DNA of 29,735 nt, from NCBI GenBank assembly GCA_046565985.1, contig JBKHXN010000100.1, forward strand, positions 1-29,735, in the 5' to 3' direction. The position numbers and the translations under genes are program-made. This DNA is from Polycyclovorans sp046565985 (GTDB lineage: Bacteria > Pseudomonadota > Gammaproteobacteria > Nevskiales > Nevskiaceae). Positions within the stretch are counted from its first letter, which is position 1; every line of letters starts with the position of its first letter. Positions 15,052-23,123 of the stretch are shown in pieces. The notes below the pieces were generated by a model. It saw only the letters and a program-made list of their open reading frames with translations. It searched no databases and was not told the origin of the DNA.

Positions 15052-17283
15052 TCAGGGTTCCGGCGGCGCGTTCCACCAGCGCCCAGCCTCGCGCCGCCAT
15101 TCGCTGACCCGGATGGCTCCCCCTTCCTGGGTGACGCGCAGGGCCCCGCTGACGCCACTGACCCACTGGCGCGCGCCCAGCTCCGCGTAGCGTGCCGTGA
15201 CTTCCGGTCGCGGGTGGCGGTAGTGGTGGCGCCAGCCCGCGCCGTAGAGCACCACCTGCGGCCGTACCGCCGCCACGAAAGCCGGCGTGGAAGAGGTCTT
15301 GCTGCCATGGTGCGGGGCCACCAGCACGTCGGCGCGCAGGGCCTGTGCGTCCCGGGCCAGCAGCTGGCGCTCGGCCCGGGCCTCGATATCGCCGGCCAGC
15401 AGCACGGTCCAGCGGCCCTGCACGCGCAGCACGCAGGACTGGTCATTACGGCTGCCGTCTCCGCCCTCCGGGTGGAGGATCTCGAATCGCACCCCGTCCC
15501 ACTCCCACTGCTCGCCCCGCCGGCAGGGCCGCCCCTGCTCGGTGCCGATCTCCTCAGTGATGGGCAGCCGCGCCCGCACCGCGTCCACACCGCCGGCATG
15601 GTCATTGTCGCGGTGGGAGAGCACCAGCCGGTCGATGTGGCGCACCTGCTCGTGCAGCAGGTAGGGCAGCACGATCGAGCGGCCGGCGTCGAAGCCGTCC
15701 TCGAACGCCGGCCCGGCGTCGTACAGCAGTGTGTGATTGGCGGTGCGCACCACCACCGCCAGCCCCTGCCCCACGTCGAGCATGGCAAGGCTGAAGTCTG
15801 CGCGCGGTGCGCTCGACGGCGGCAACAGCAGCGGCAGCAGGCACAGCAGCCCGGGCAGCCGCGTAGGCAGACCGCGCGGGGCGAACAGCAGCACCGCCCC
15901 CGCCAGCGCCAGGGCCAGGGCCGCCCAGGACGGGCTGGCATCCCACCAGCCGCCGGGCGCGTGCAGGGCCAGCCAGCCCAGCGCGGTCTGGAAATGGGCC
16001 AGGCCCTCGGCGCAGGCCCAGAGCAGCGCCGCTCCCGCGTCCGGCCACGCCAGCGCCAGCAGGGTGGCCACGAACAGCACCGGCGTGAACAGGCCGAACA
16101 GCGGCACCGCCACCAGATTCACCGGTAGCGCCAGCCAGGTGGCGCCCTTGAAAAAGCCCAGCGTCAGCGGCATCAGCATCAGGCCCAGCATGAGCTGGAT
16201 CAGCAGCGCCAGCCGCCAGGCGGCAGGGGTGCGCAGGCGGCGCGTGCTGACATAAATGATCGCCCCCACCGCGCCGAAGGACAGCCACAGCCCCGGGCTG
16301 GTGATGGCCAGCGGCTGGAACAGCAGGATGCCGACCCAGGCCAGCGCCAGCACCCGCAGCGGCTGGTGCAGGCGCCCGGCGAACGCGGCCAGCAGTACCA
16401 GCCACAGCATCAGCAGGGCGCGCTGGACCGGCGCCTCGAAGCCCGCGATCAGGGCGTACAGGGCGGCGACCAGGGCGGCGCCGATCAGCCCGGCGCGCTG
16501 TGCGGGCAGGCGCAGGCAGAGCGCCGGCACCAGGCTCCACAGGCCCCGCAGCAGCAGGTAGGCAAAGCCGGCGACGATGGCCAGGTGCAGCCCGGAGATC
16601 ACCACCAGATGGCTGGTGCCGGTGACGCGGAACAGGTCCCAGTCGCTGTTGCCGAGGGCGTCCTGATCCCCGATGGTCAGCGCCGCCAGCAGCGGCCGAC
16701 CCGGATGCTCCGGCAGCCACAGCGCCAACTGGTCGCGCCAGGCCTGGCGCAGGCGCAGCAACGGGTAGCGCGGCGGCAGATCACAGCGCTCGGCACGGCG
16801 CACGCTGGCGGTGGCGTCCAGCCGCTCGCGGAACAGCCAGCCCTCGTAGTCGAAAGCGCCCGGATTGAGCGAACCGTGCGGGCTGCGCAGGCGCAGCTCG
16901 AAACGCCAGCACTCGCCCGCGCGCACGCTCTGCTCGGCGCGGTACCAGCTCGCACGGATACGGCGCGGCAGCTCCGGCGACTGCCAGGGCTCGAACACGA
17001 AACGCGTGGCGCGCGGACTCTCGTCGGGCAGGCTGGCGATATGGCCCTGCACCCAGTGATCCTCGCCGTGGCGCTCGGCCGGCCAGCGCGCATCCAGCCC
17101 GTCCTGGGCGTGCCACACGGTCAGCGCCACGCCCGCGGCAGCGGGCAGCAGCCAGGCGCGGCCGCGCCAGGGCCAGGCGCAGGCCAGCAGCAGCAGCGCC
17201 AGCAGCCAGAACGGCGGCAGCTGGGGCAGCGCGTGCACGCCCAGGATGCCGAGGGTGAAGGCCAGGACCTGGGTCAGGCGCAT
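15052..17283 (-). CDS. comEC: DNA internalisation competence protein ComEC/Rec2
   Basis: Inner-membrane channel that moves single-stranded DNA into the cytoplasm during natural transformation. The 743 residues show an N-terminal membrane pair and a soluble OB-like region (about 60-200), then the multi-spanning competence domain beginning with GTSHLVVISGLHLAI, and a C-terminal metallo-beta-lactamase domain with SHRDNDHAGG and a later HHGSKTSS. All three ComEC parts are present, so it appears intact. It starts 19 bases after lolD ends and is probably transcribed with lolC/E and lolD. In E. coli the comEC homologue adjoins msbA; here the two are about 7 kb apart. The 3' end is convergent with hisI across 18 bases. 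Confidence 0.94.
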   Translation of the reverse strand: MRLTQVLAFTLGILGVHALPQLPPFWLLALLLLACAWPWRGRAWLLPAAAGVALTVWHAQDGLDARWPAERHGEDHWVQGHIASLPDESPRATRFVFEPWQSPELPRRIRASWYRAEQSVRAGECWRFELRLRSPHGSLNPGAFDYEGWLFRERLDATASVRRAERCDLPPRYPLLRLRQAWRDQLALWLPEHPGRPLLAALTIGDQDALGNSDWDLFRVTGTSHLVVISGLHLAIVAGFAYLLLRGLWSLVPALCLRLPAQRAGLIGAALVAALYALIAGFEAPVQRALLMLWLVLLAAFAGRLHQPLRVLALAWVGILLFQPLAITSPGLWLSFGAVGAIIYVSTRRLRTPAAWRLALLIQLMLGLMLMPLTLGFFKGATWLALPVNLVAVPLFGLFTPVLFVATLLALAWPDAGAALLWACAEGLAHFQTALGWLALHAPGGWWDASPSWAALALALAGAVLLFAPRGLPTRLPGLLCLLPLLLPPSSAPRADFSLAMLDVGQGLAVVVRTANHTLLYDAGPAFEDGFDAGRSIVLPYLLHEQVRHIDRLVLSHRDNDHAGGVDAVRARLPITEEIGTEQGRPCRRGEQWEWDGVRFEILHPEGGDGSRNDQSCVLRVQGRWTVLLAGDIEARAERQLLARDAQALRADVLVAPHHGSKTSSTPAFVAAVRPQVVLYGAGWRHHYRHPRPEVTARYAELGARQWVSGVSGALRVTQEGGAIRVSEWRREAGRWWNAPPEP

Positions 17284-17302
17284 CCCTGCGCGGCCGGTGC
17301 GA

Positions 17303-18004
17303 TCAGCTGCTGACGAGCTGCCCGGCCTGCAGGGTGCAGACGCGGTCCATGCGCGCGGCCAGCTGCAGATCGTGGGTGACCACGACCAGGCTGGTGCCCA
17401 GCTCCCGGTTGAGCTCCAGCATCAGCTCGAAGACCTGCGCGGCGGTGCGGGCGTCGAGGTTGCCGGTGGGCTCGTCGGCCAGCACGCAGTCCGGCCGCGT
17501 CACCAGCGCCCGCGCCACCGCCGCGCGCTGGCGCTCGCCACCGGAGAGCTCACCCGGCTTGTGCTGCAGGCGCTCGCCCAGCCCCACGCGGCCGAGCAGC
17601 GCGGCGGCCTGTTCGCGTGCCTGGGCCGCCGGCATGCGGCGGATCAGCAGCGGCAGCGCCACGTTCTCCAGCGCACTGAACTCCGGCAGCAGGTGGTGGA
17701 ACTGGTACACGAAGCCCAGCCGCTCGTTGCGCAGGCGGCCACGCTCGGCGTCCGACAGCGCCGCCATGTTGCGGCCCGAGACCAGCACCTCGCCGCGGCT
17801 GGGGGCATCCAGCCCGCCCAGACAGTGCAGCAGGGTGGACTTGCCGCTGCCGGAGCTGCCGACGATGGCCAGGCGTTCGCCCCGGTGCAGCAGCAGGTTG
17901 ACGTTGTCGAGCACGTTCAGCCGCAGCCGTCCGTCGTCGAAGGTCTTGCCCAGACCGCGTGCCTGGAGAATGGGCTGCGCGCTGTTGATGGCCTGCTCAT
18001 TCAT
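17303..18004 (-). CDS. lolD: Lipoprotein-releasing system ATP-binding protein LolD
   Basis: ATPase that drives extraction of outer-membrane lipoproteins from the inner membrane. The 233 residues have Walker A GSSGSGKS (49-56), signature LSGGERQR and Walker B VLADEPTGNLD. The stretch YQFHHLLPEFSALENV is the LolD-specific motif that contacts the membrane subunit, which separates it from the similar FtsE and MacB ATPases. GAGG lies nine bases before the ATG at 18004; the start overlaps the upstream lolC/E stop by eight bases. Confidence 0.95.
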   Translation of the reverse strand: MNEQAINSAQPILQARGLGKTFDDGRLRLNVLDNVNLLLHRGERLAIVGSSGSGKSTLLHCLGGLDAPSRGEVLVSGRNMAALSDAERGRLRNERLGFVYQFHHLLPEFSALENVALPLLIRRMPAAQAREQAAALLGRVGLGERLQHKPGELSGGERQRAAVARALVTRPDCVLADEPTGNLDARTAAQVFELMLELNRELGTSLVVVTHDLQLAARMDRVCTLQAGQLVSS

Positions 18005-19244
18005 AGCGCAGCGCCTCGGCCGGCTGCACGCGCGAGGCGCGCCAGGCCGGATACAGGGTGGAGAGCAGGCCCAGTGCCAGCGACAGCAGGCTGATGCGCA
18101 GCACGTCGCCACGCTTGAGCTCCGAGGGCAGATCGGAGATGTAATAGACATCCGGCGACAGGAAAGGCTGGCCCATCAGCATTTCCAGCAGCGGCACGAT
18201 GCGCTCCACGTTGAGCGCCAGCGCCACCCCGCCGGCCACGCCGAGCAGCGTGCCGATGATGCCGATCACCGAGCCCTGCACCATGAAGATCGCCATCACC
18301 GAGCGCGGGCTGGCGCCCAGGGTGCGGAGGATGGCGATGTCGGACTGCTTGTCCTGCACCACCATCACCAGGGTGGAGACGATGTTGAACGCGGCCACGC
18401 CCACGATCAGCGAGAGGATGATGAACATCACCATCTTCTCGGTGCGCACGGCGCGGAAAAAATTGGCGTGGCTGCGCGTCCAGTCGCTGACGTAATAGAC
18501 GCCGCTCATCGTCTCGGCCAGCTCGCGGGAGACGCGCGGCGCCTGGAACAGGTCGTGCAGCTTCAGGCGCACGCCGGTGACGCTGTCTCCCATGCGCAGC
18601 AGGGCCTGGGCATCGGCGAGGTGGATGAACACCATGCCGCGGTCAAACTCGTACATGCCGACCTGGAAGATGCCGCTCACCGTAAAGCGGCGGAACCGCG
18701 GCAGCACGCCGGCCGGGGTGACGCTGGCCTGCGGGATCATCAGGTCCACCTTGTCGCCCACGCCCACACCGAGGCTGCGTGCCAGCTCGTAGCCCATCAC
18801 CAGGTTGTAGGCGCCGGGGGCCAGGTCCCTGAGCGTGCCGGCCTTGAGGTGTGCGCCGATCTCCGACACCCCCGGCTCCTCGTCCGGCAGGATGCCGCGC
18901 AGCAGCGTGCCCGACAGCTCGCCGCCCACCCGCACCATGCCCTCGCCCTCGATATACGGCGCCACGCCGCTGATCTCGGGGTGATCGAGCGCCTGTGCGG
19001 CGGCACGTGGCCAGTCTTCCAGGCCGCCGCGCACCGCGGAAATGGTGGCGTGGGAGGCCATGCCCAGGATGCGGGTCCGCAGCTCGCGCTCGAAGCCGTT
19101 CATCACCGACAGCACGGTGATCAGCGCCGTCACGCCGATGGCGATGCCGAGCATGGACGCCAGCGAGATGAACGAGATGAAATGATTGCGCCGCTTGGCT
19201 CGCGTATAACGCAGGCCGGCAAAGAGTTCGTAAGGGTTTTGCAT
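17997..19244 (-). CDS. lolC: Lipoprotein-releasing system membrane protein LolC/LolE family
   Basis: Membrane subunit of the LolCDE complex, which hands lipoproteins to the periplasmic carrier LolA. The 415 residues give four membrane segments: one near 22-46 (FISFISLASMLGIAIGVTALITVL), then a large periplasmic domain, and three near the C-terminus, the last followed by the typical LYPAWRASRVQPAEALRYE. Only one such gene accompanies lolD here, whereas E. coli has both lolC and lolE flanking lolD; a single LolF-like subunit is possible. The ATG at 19244 has no Shine-Dalgarno, and no alternative start codon lies nearby. A -10-like sequence directly precedes it. Confidence 0.93.
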   Translation of the reverse strand: MQNPYELFAGLRYTRAKRRNHFISFISLASMLGIAIGVTALITVLSVMNGFERELRTRILGMASHATISAVRGGLEDWPRAAAQALDHPEISGVAPYIEGEGMVRVGGELSGTLLRGILPDEEPGVSEIGAHLKAGTLRDLAPGAYNLVMGYELARSLGVGVGDKVDLMIPQASVTPAGVLPRFRRFTVSGIFQVGMYEFDRGMVFIHLADAQALLRMGDSVTGVRLKLHDLFQAPRVSRELAETMSGVYYVSDWTRSHANFFRAVRTEKMVMFIILSLIVGVAAFNIVSTLVMVVQDKQSDIAILRTLGASPRSVMAIFMVQGSVIGIIGTLLGVAGGVALALNVERIVPLLEMLMGQPFLSPDVYYISDLPSELKRGDVLRISLLSLALGLLSTLYPAWRASRVQPAEALRYE

Positions 19245-19248
19245 TGCG

Positions 19249-19254
19249 ATTATT
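19249..19254 (-). promoter_or_regulatory. Candidate -10 directly before lolC
   Basis: AATAAT within TCTAATAATCGC on the minus strand matches TATAAT at five of six positions and sits only four bases from the lolC ATG. Transcription would then begin at or next to the start codon, implying a leaderless or near-leaderless message. Confidence 0.35.
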
Positions 19255-19338
19255 AGAGCACAAACCCTGCCGGTCTCAGCGGCCCGCACGCGGGGGAAGC
19301 ACCGCGCACGCCCGGTTTGGCAAGAGGGAAACCCCCAC

Positions 19339-19366
19339 TTGGCAGCGGGCGCCAGGCTGCTAATCT
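19339..19366 (+). promoter_or_regulatory. Candidate promoter of the E1-alpha/E1-beta/E2 operon
   Basis: TTGGCA (19339-19344, five of six matches to TTGACA) is followed after 16 bases by TGC-TAATCT (19361-19366). The -10 hexamer itself is weak but has the extended TG. The predicted start gives a leader of about 45 bases to the GTG start. A related TTTGGCAAG lies about 20 bases upstream, possibly an operator half-site. Confidence 0.42.
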
Positions 19367-19418
19367 GCCGGCCAAGGCGCGCGCCAGACGCGCAACCACA
19401 ATGATCAGAGGAGCGGCA

Positions 19419-20531
19419 GTGAAACAACCCGATCCCGCCACGGTCAGCACCGTGGCCCGTTTTGAGATCCAGCTCACCCGGTTTCTGGACGCGCAGGGCC
19501 AGGCGCTGGGCGAGCTGCCGGACTTCGCCCGCAACCCGGACAGCCTGCGCCACATGTATCAGGTGATGGTGCGCACCCGCGCCTTCGACAAGAAAGCCGT
19601 GGCCCTGCAGCGCACCGGCCAGCTCGGCACCTATGCCGCCTGCCTGGGTCAGGAGGCCATCGGCACCGCCATCGGCCTGGCGCTCAAGGCCGAGGATGTC
19701 TTCATCCCCGCCTACCGCGAATACGCGGCGCAGTTCCTGCGCGGCGTGCCGATGAGCAAGATCCTGCTCTACTGGGGCGGCGACGAGCGCGGCATGGCCT
19801 ACCCCGAGGGCACGCCGGCCTATCACGATTTTCCGCTGTCGGTGCCGATTGCCACCCACATCCCGCACGCCATCGGCGTGGCGTATGCCTTCAAGCTGCG
19901 CGGCGAAAAGCGCGTGGTGCTCGCCTCCTGCGGTGACGGCGCCACCTCCAAGGGGGATTTCTACGAGGCCGTGAGTTCAGCCAAGGTCTGGAATCTGCCG
20001 ATCGTGTTCCTGGTCTCCAACAATCAGTGGGCCATCTCCCTGCCCCGCTCGCGCCAGACCGGCGCCGAGACCATCGCGCAGAAGGCCTTTGCCGGCGGCC
20101 TGCCCGGCGAGCAGTCCGACGGCAACGACGTGATCGCTACCCGCTTCGTGCTGGAGCGCGCCATCGAGCGCGCCCGCAGCGGCGGCGGTCCCAGCCTGGT
20201 GGAAGCCGTCACCTACCGCCTGCACGACCACACCACGGCCGATGATGCGCGCCGCTACCGCTCGGAAGAGGAAGTCAAAGCCGCCTGGGAGCGCTGCCCG
20301 GTCAAGCGCCTCAAGGCCTACCTGGAAGCCCAGAAACTGTGGAGCGCCGCCGACGAGGAGGCCCTGCAGAAGGAAGGCACCGAGCTTGCCGAGGCCGCCG
20401 CGCAGGAATTCCTGCACATCAGCCCCGACCACCCGGAAGCGATCTTCGATCACCTCTACGCCCAGTTGCCCAAACAATACGAGTGGCAGCGCGACGAAGT
20501 GCGCGCCGCCGGCCGCAAGGAAGCGCACTGA
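19419..20531 (+). CDS. pdhA: 2-oxoacid (pyruvate-type) dehydrogenase E1 component, alpha subunit
   Basis: TPP-binding subunit that decarboxylates the 2-oxoacid and reductively acylates lipoyl-E2. The 370 residues include the TPP motif GDGATSKGDFYEA (172-184) ending in NNQ (201-203), plus RTRAFDKKAVALQRTGQLGTY near the N-terminus. The arrangement resembles the Gram-positive-type PdhA, not the single-chain AceE usual in enteric bacteria. I place the start at GTG 19419 because AGAGGAG ends six bases before it; the ATG at 19401 lies upstream of that site and is less likely. The stop overlaps the E1-beta start (TGATG). Pyruvate is the likeliest substrate; a branched-chain 2-oxoacid cannot be ruled out. 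Confidence 0.9.
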   Translation: MKQPDPATVSTVARFEIQLTRFLDAQGQALGELPDFARNPDSLRHMYQVMVRTRAFDKKAVALQRTGQLGTYAACLGQEAIGTAIGLALKAEDVFIPAYREYAAQFLRGVPMSKILLYWGGDERGMAYPEGTPAYHDFPLSVPIATHIPHAIGVAYAFKLRGEKRVVLASCGDGATSKGDFYEAVSSAKVWNLPIVFLVSNNQWAISLPRSRQTGAETIAQKAFAGGLPGEQSDGNDVIATRFVLERAIERARSGGGPSLVEAVTYRLHDHTTADDARRYRSEEEVKAAWERCPVKRLKAYLEAQKLWSAADEEALQKEGTELAEAAAQEFLHISPDHPEAIFDHLYAQLPKQYEWQRDEVRAAGRKEAH

Positions 20532-21520
20532 TGCCCAACATCACCACCATTGAAGCGATCAATCTGGCGCTCAAGTCCGAGATGGCGCGCGACCCCGATG
20601 TGGTCGTGCTGGGCGAGGATATCGGCCGCAACGGCGGCGTGTTCCGCGCCACCGTGGGCCTGCTCGACGAGTTCGGCGAAGGCCGCGTGATCGACACCCC
20701 GCTGGCGGAAACGCTGGTGGCGGCCATGGCCATCGGCCTGTCCACCCAGGGCATGCGGCCGGTGGCGGAGATCCAGTTCAGCGGTTTTCTCTATCCCTGC
20801 GTGGACCAGGTGGTGAACCACGCCACCCGCTACCGCAACCGCACGCGCGGCCGGCTGTCCTGCCCGATGGTGATCCGCGCACCCAACGGCGGCGGCATCC
20901 ACGCGCCGGAGCACCACTCGGAATCGCTGGAGACCACGTTCGCGCACATGCCCGGCCTGCGGGTGGTGTGCCCGTCCAGCCCGGCGCGCGCCTACGGCCT
21001 GCTGCTGGCGGCGATCCGCGACCCGGACCCGGTAATCTTCCTCGAACCCACCCGCTGCTACCGCCTGTTCAAGCAGCCGGTGGAAGACAACGGCGAGGCC
21101 CTGCCGCTGGACAGCTGCTTCGTGGAGCGCGAAGGGCGCGACATCACCCTGGTCTCCTGGGGCGCGATGATGCACGAGACCCGCCTGGCGGCGGACGCAC
21201 TGGCCGAGGAAGGCATCGACGCCGAAGTGGTGGACGTGGCCACGCTCAAGCCGCTGGACCTGGACACCATCCTCGAATCGGTGGCCAAGACCGGCCGCTG
21301 CGTGATCGTGCAGGAAGCCCCGCGCGCCGGCGGCTGGGCCAGCGAGATCGCCGCCGGACTGGCCGAGCACGGCCTGTTGTCGCTGTTCGCGCCGGTGATG
21401 CGCGTATCGGGTTACGACGCGATCATGCCGCTGGCCCGCAACGAACGCAGCTACATCCCCGACGTGGACCGCATCCTCAAGGAAGTCCGCAAGGTTTTCG
21501 ACATTGCGCCCAAGGGCTGA
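20531..21520 (+). CDS. pdhB: 2-oxoacid (pyruvate-type) dehydrogenase E1 component, beta subunit
   Basis: Partner of E1-alpha in the alpha2-beta2 decarboxylase. The 329 residues have the transketolase-like pyrimidine-binding domain (LGEDIGRNGG, DTPLAETLVAAMAIGLSTQG, EIQFSGF, HHSES) and the C-terminal transketolase domain (EVVDVATLKPLD, VIVQEAPRAGG). GGAAG precedes the ATG, which shares one base with the E1-alpha stop, so equal synthesis of the two subunits is likely. E2 follows 24 bases downstream. Confidence 0.93.
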   Translation: MPNITTIEAINLALKSEMARDPDVVVLGEDIGRNGGVFRATVGLLDEFGEGRVIDTPLAETLVAAMAIGLSTQGMRPVAEIQFSGFLYPCVDQVVNHATRYRNRTRGRLSCPMVIRAPNGGGIHAPEHHSESLETTFAHMPGLRVVCPSSPARAYGLLLAAIRDPDPVIFLEPTRCYRLFKQPVEDNGEALPLDSCFVEREGRDITLVSWGAMMHETRLAADALAEEGIDAEVVDVATLKPLDLDTILESVAKTGRCVIVQEAPRAGGWASEIAAGLAEHGLLSLFAPVMRVSGYDAIMPLARNERSYIPDVDRILKEVRKVFDIAPKG

Positions 21521-21544
21521 GCCCGGCCCCACAAGGAAACGTAC

Positions 21545-22693
21545 ATGAGCATCTTCAAACTCCCCGATCTCGGCGAAGGCCTGCAGGAAGCCGACATCCG
21601 CGAATGGCTGGTCAAGGAAGGCGACACGGTCAAGGTGGACCAGCCCCTGGTCTCGGTGGAGACCGCCAAGGCGGTGGTCGAAGTCCCCAGCCCGTTCAGC
21701 GGCCGCATCGCCAAGCTGCACGGAAAGAACGGCGACACCATCGAGGTCGGCAAGCCGCTGGTCACTTTCGAGGGCACGCAGGAAGCTGCCAAGCCTGCCG
21801 CAGCGGCCAAGCCGGAGGCCGCCGAGGCCATCCGCGATACCGGCGTGGTGGTCGGCGCCATGAAGCAGGGCCACGAGGTGGTGGCGGAAAAAGCCACCAC
21901 CGTCGGTACCGCCGCCGGGCTCAAGGTCACGCCCGCGGTGCGTGCGCTGGCCCATCGCCTCAACGTGGATCTGACCATCATCACCCCCACCGGCCCGGAC
22001 GGCATGATCACCGCCGCCGACGTGCAGCGCGTGCACAAGATCCTCACCGAGGTCGGCCCGCTGGAAAAGCTCAAGGGCAACCGCAAGGCCATGGCGCAGG
22101 CCATGGCGCAATCGCGCGACGAGGTGATGCACACCACCGTCACCGACGACGCCGTGCTGCACGCCTGGGGCGATGCCAAGCAGGACCTCACCCTGCGCCT
22201 GATCCGCGCCCTGGTGGCCGGCGTCAAGGCCGAGCCGGCCGTCAATGCCTGGTTTGACCACGCCGAGATCGGCCGCCGCGTGCTGCCCAAGATCCATCTC
22301 GGCATGGCGGTGGATACGCCAGACGGCCTGTTCGTGGCGGTGCTGCAGGACGTGGCCTCGCGCAGCGAGGACAGCCTGCGCGCCGGGCTGATGAAGATGA
22401 AGACCGAAGTCGGCAACCGCACCGCGCCCGCCGAAGAACTGCGCGGCTACACCATCACCCTGTCCAATTTCGGCAAGTTCGGCGGCAAGTACGCCACGCC
22501 GGTCATCGTCCCGCCCACGGTCGCCATCGTGGCCGCCGGCGCCACCCGTGATGCGGTGGTGCCCATCAACGGCGAGATCAAGATCAGCAAGGTGCTGCCG
22601 CTGTCGGTCACCTTCGACCACCGCGCGGTCACCGGCGGCGAGGCCACGCGCTTCCTCTCCGCGATGATCGCGGACCTGCAGCAGGCGCGCTGA
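21545..22693 (+). CDS. pdhC: 2-oxoacid dehydrogenase E2 (dihydrolipoyl acyltransferase), variant catalytic motif
   Basis: Core of the complex; transfers the acyl group from lipoyl-lysine to CoA. The 382 residues contain one lipoyl domain (1-78) with Lys42 in VETAKAVVEV as lipoylation site, a peripheral-subunit-binding domain (about 115-157, VTPAVRALAHRLNVDLTIITPTG) and the acyltransferase domain (from about 175). The catalytic motif DHRxxDG reads DHRAVTGG: His359 is present but the usual Asp is Thr363 (codon ACC). AAGGA lies seven bases before the ATG. No E3 (dihydrolipoamide dehydrogenase) gene follows, so E3 must come from elsewhere in the genome. Confidence 0.92.
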   Translation: MSIFKLPDLGEGLQEADIREWLVKEGDTVKVDQPLVSVETAKAVVEVPSPFSGRIAKLHGKNGDTIEVGKPLVTFEGTQEAAKPAAAAKPEAAEAIRDTGVVVGAMKQGHEVVAEKATTVGTAAGLKVTPAVRALAHRLNVDLTIITPTGPDGMITAADVQRVHKILTEVGPLEKLKGNRKAMAQAMAQSRDEVMHTTVTDDAVLHAWGDAKQDLTLRLIRALVAGVKAEPAVNAWFDHAEIGRRVLPKIHLGMAVDTPDGLFVAVLQDVASRSEDSLRAGLMKMKTEVGNRTAPAEELRGYTITLSNFGKFGGKYATPVIVPPTVAIVAAGATRDAVVPINGEIKISKVLPLSVTFDHRAVTGGEATRFLSAMIADLQQAR

Positions 22694-22703
22694 ACCGGCA
22701 CGG

Positions 22704-22712
22704 TGTTATATT
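22704..22712 (+). promoter_or_regulatory. Candidate extended -10 before the small exported protein
   Basis: TGT-TATATT is an extended -10 with a five-of-six hexamer, just after the E2 stop. Predicted initiation near 22719 falls on the first in-frame ATG and 21 bases before the second, which favours the second ATG (22740) unless the message is leaderless. Confidence 0.45.
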
Positions 22713-22739
22713 CGCGCCATGAACCCCCTGGTGAGGCTC

Positions 22740-23063
22740 ATGCGTAATCTGATCGGCCTGGGCGCGGCGCTGCTCTGTCTGGCGGCTGCCGCCGAAACAC
22801 TGCAAATGCCTGAGGCGGGCCAGGCGGATCGCCCGCTCCTGCCGCAACGGGGCGAGACCGTCCTGCAGGTGGAAGAACGCTATGGCCTGCCGGCGGTCCA
22901 GTATCCCCCGGTGGGCGGCGACAAACCCCAGCACCCGCCCATCACCCGCTGGGATTACGCCGGGTTCTCGGTATTCTTCGAGAACGGCCACGTGATCCAC
23001 GCCGTGGTGCAGGGCCAGCCCGCCAGGCTGCACAATACCGAACAGCTCAGCAGCAGCCCCTGA
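22740..23063 (+). CDS. Small exported protein of unknown function (SmpA/BamE-like resemblance)
   Basis: A 107-residue protein with a signal peptide (MRNLIGLGAALLCLAAAAE; cleavage likely after the Ala run) and a periplasmic domain of about 85 residues. The pattern RGETVLQVEERYGLP, then PPITRWDYAGFSVFFENGHVIHAVV resembles the small SmpA/OmlA fold, in which a helix-turn GxP motif is followed by a W-Y strand and a v-F-x-n-g-x-V strand; this is a resemblance only. I chose ATG 22740 because GGTGAGG lies just upstream and a promoter at 22704-22712 would leave little or no leader for the alternative ATG at 22719. A strong terminator follows the gene. Confidence 0.7.
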   Translation: MRNLIGLGAALLCLAAAAETLQMPEAGQADRPLLPQRGETVLQVEERYGLPAVQYPPVGGDKPQHPPITRWDYAGFSVFFENGHVIHAVVQGQPARLHNTEQLSSSP

Positions 23064-23082
23064 CCACTCTTACTGCGGGCCG

Positions 23083-23109
23083 GGGGCGCTGCGGCGCCCC
23101 TTTTCGTTT
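23083..23109 (+). terminator. Intrinsic terminator before aguA
   Basis: A perfect 7-bp GC stem GGGGCGC/GCGCCCC (23083-23089 and 23094-23100) with loop TGCG is followed by TTTTCGTTT. It ends transcription of the small exported protein, so aguA probably needs its own promoter or partial read-through. Confidence 0.75.
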
Positions 23110-23123
23110 CCGGAGTCCGATCC

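Noticed and set aside
19401..19403. ATG at 19401 as start of the E1-alpha gene.
   Set aside because: The Shine-Dalgarno AGAGGAG lies downstream of it and is correctly placed for the GTG at 19419.
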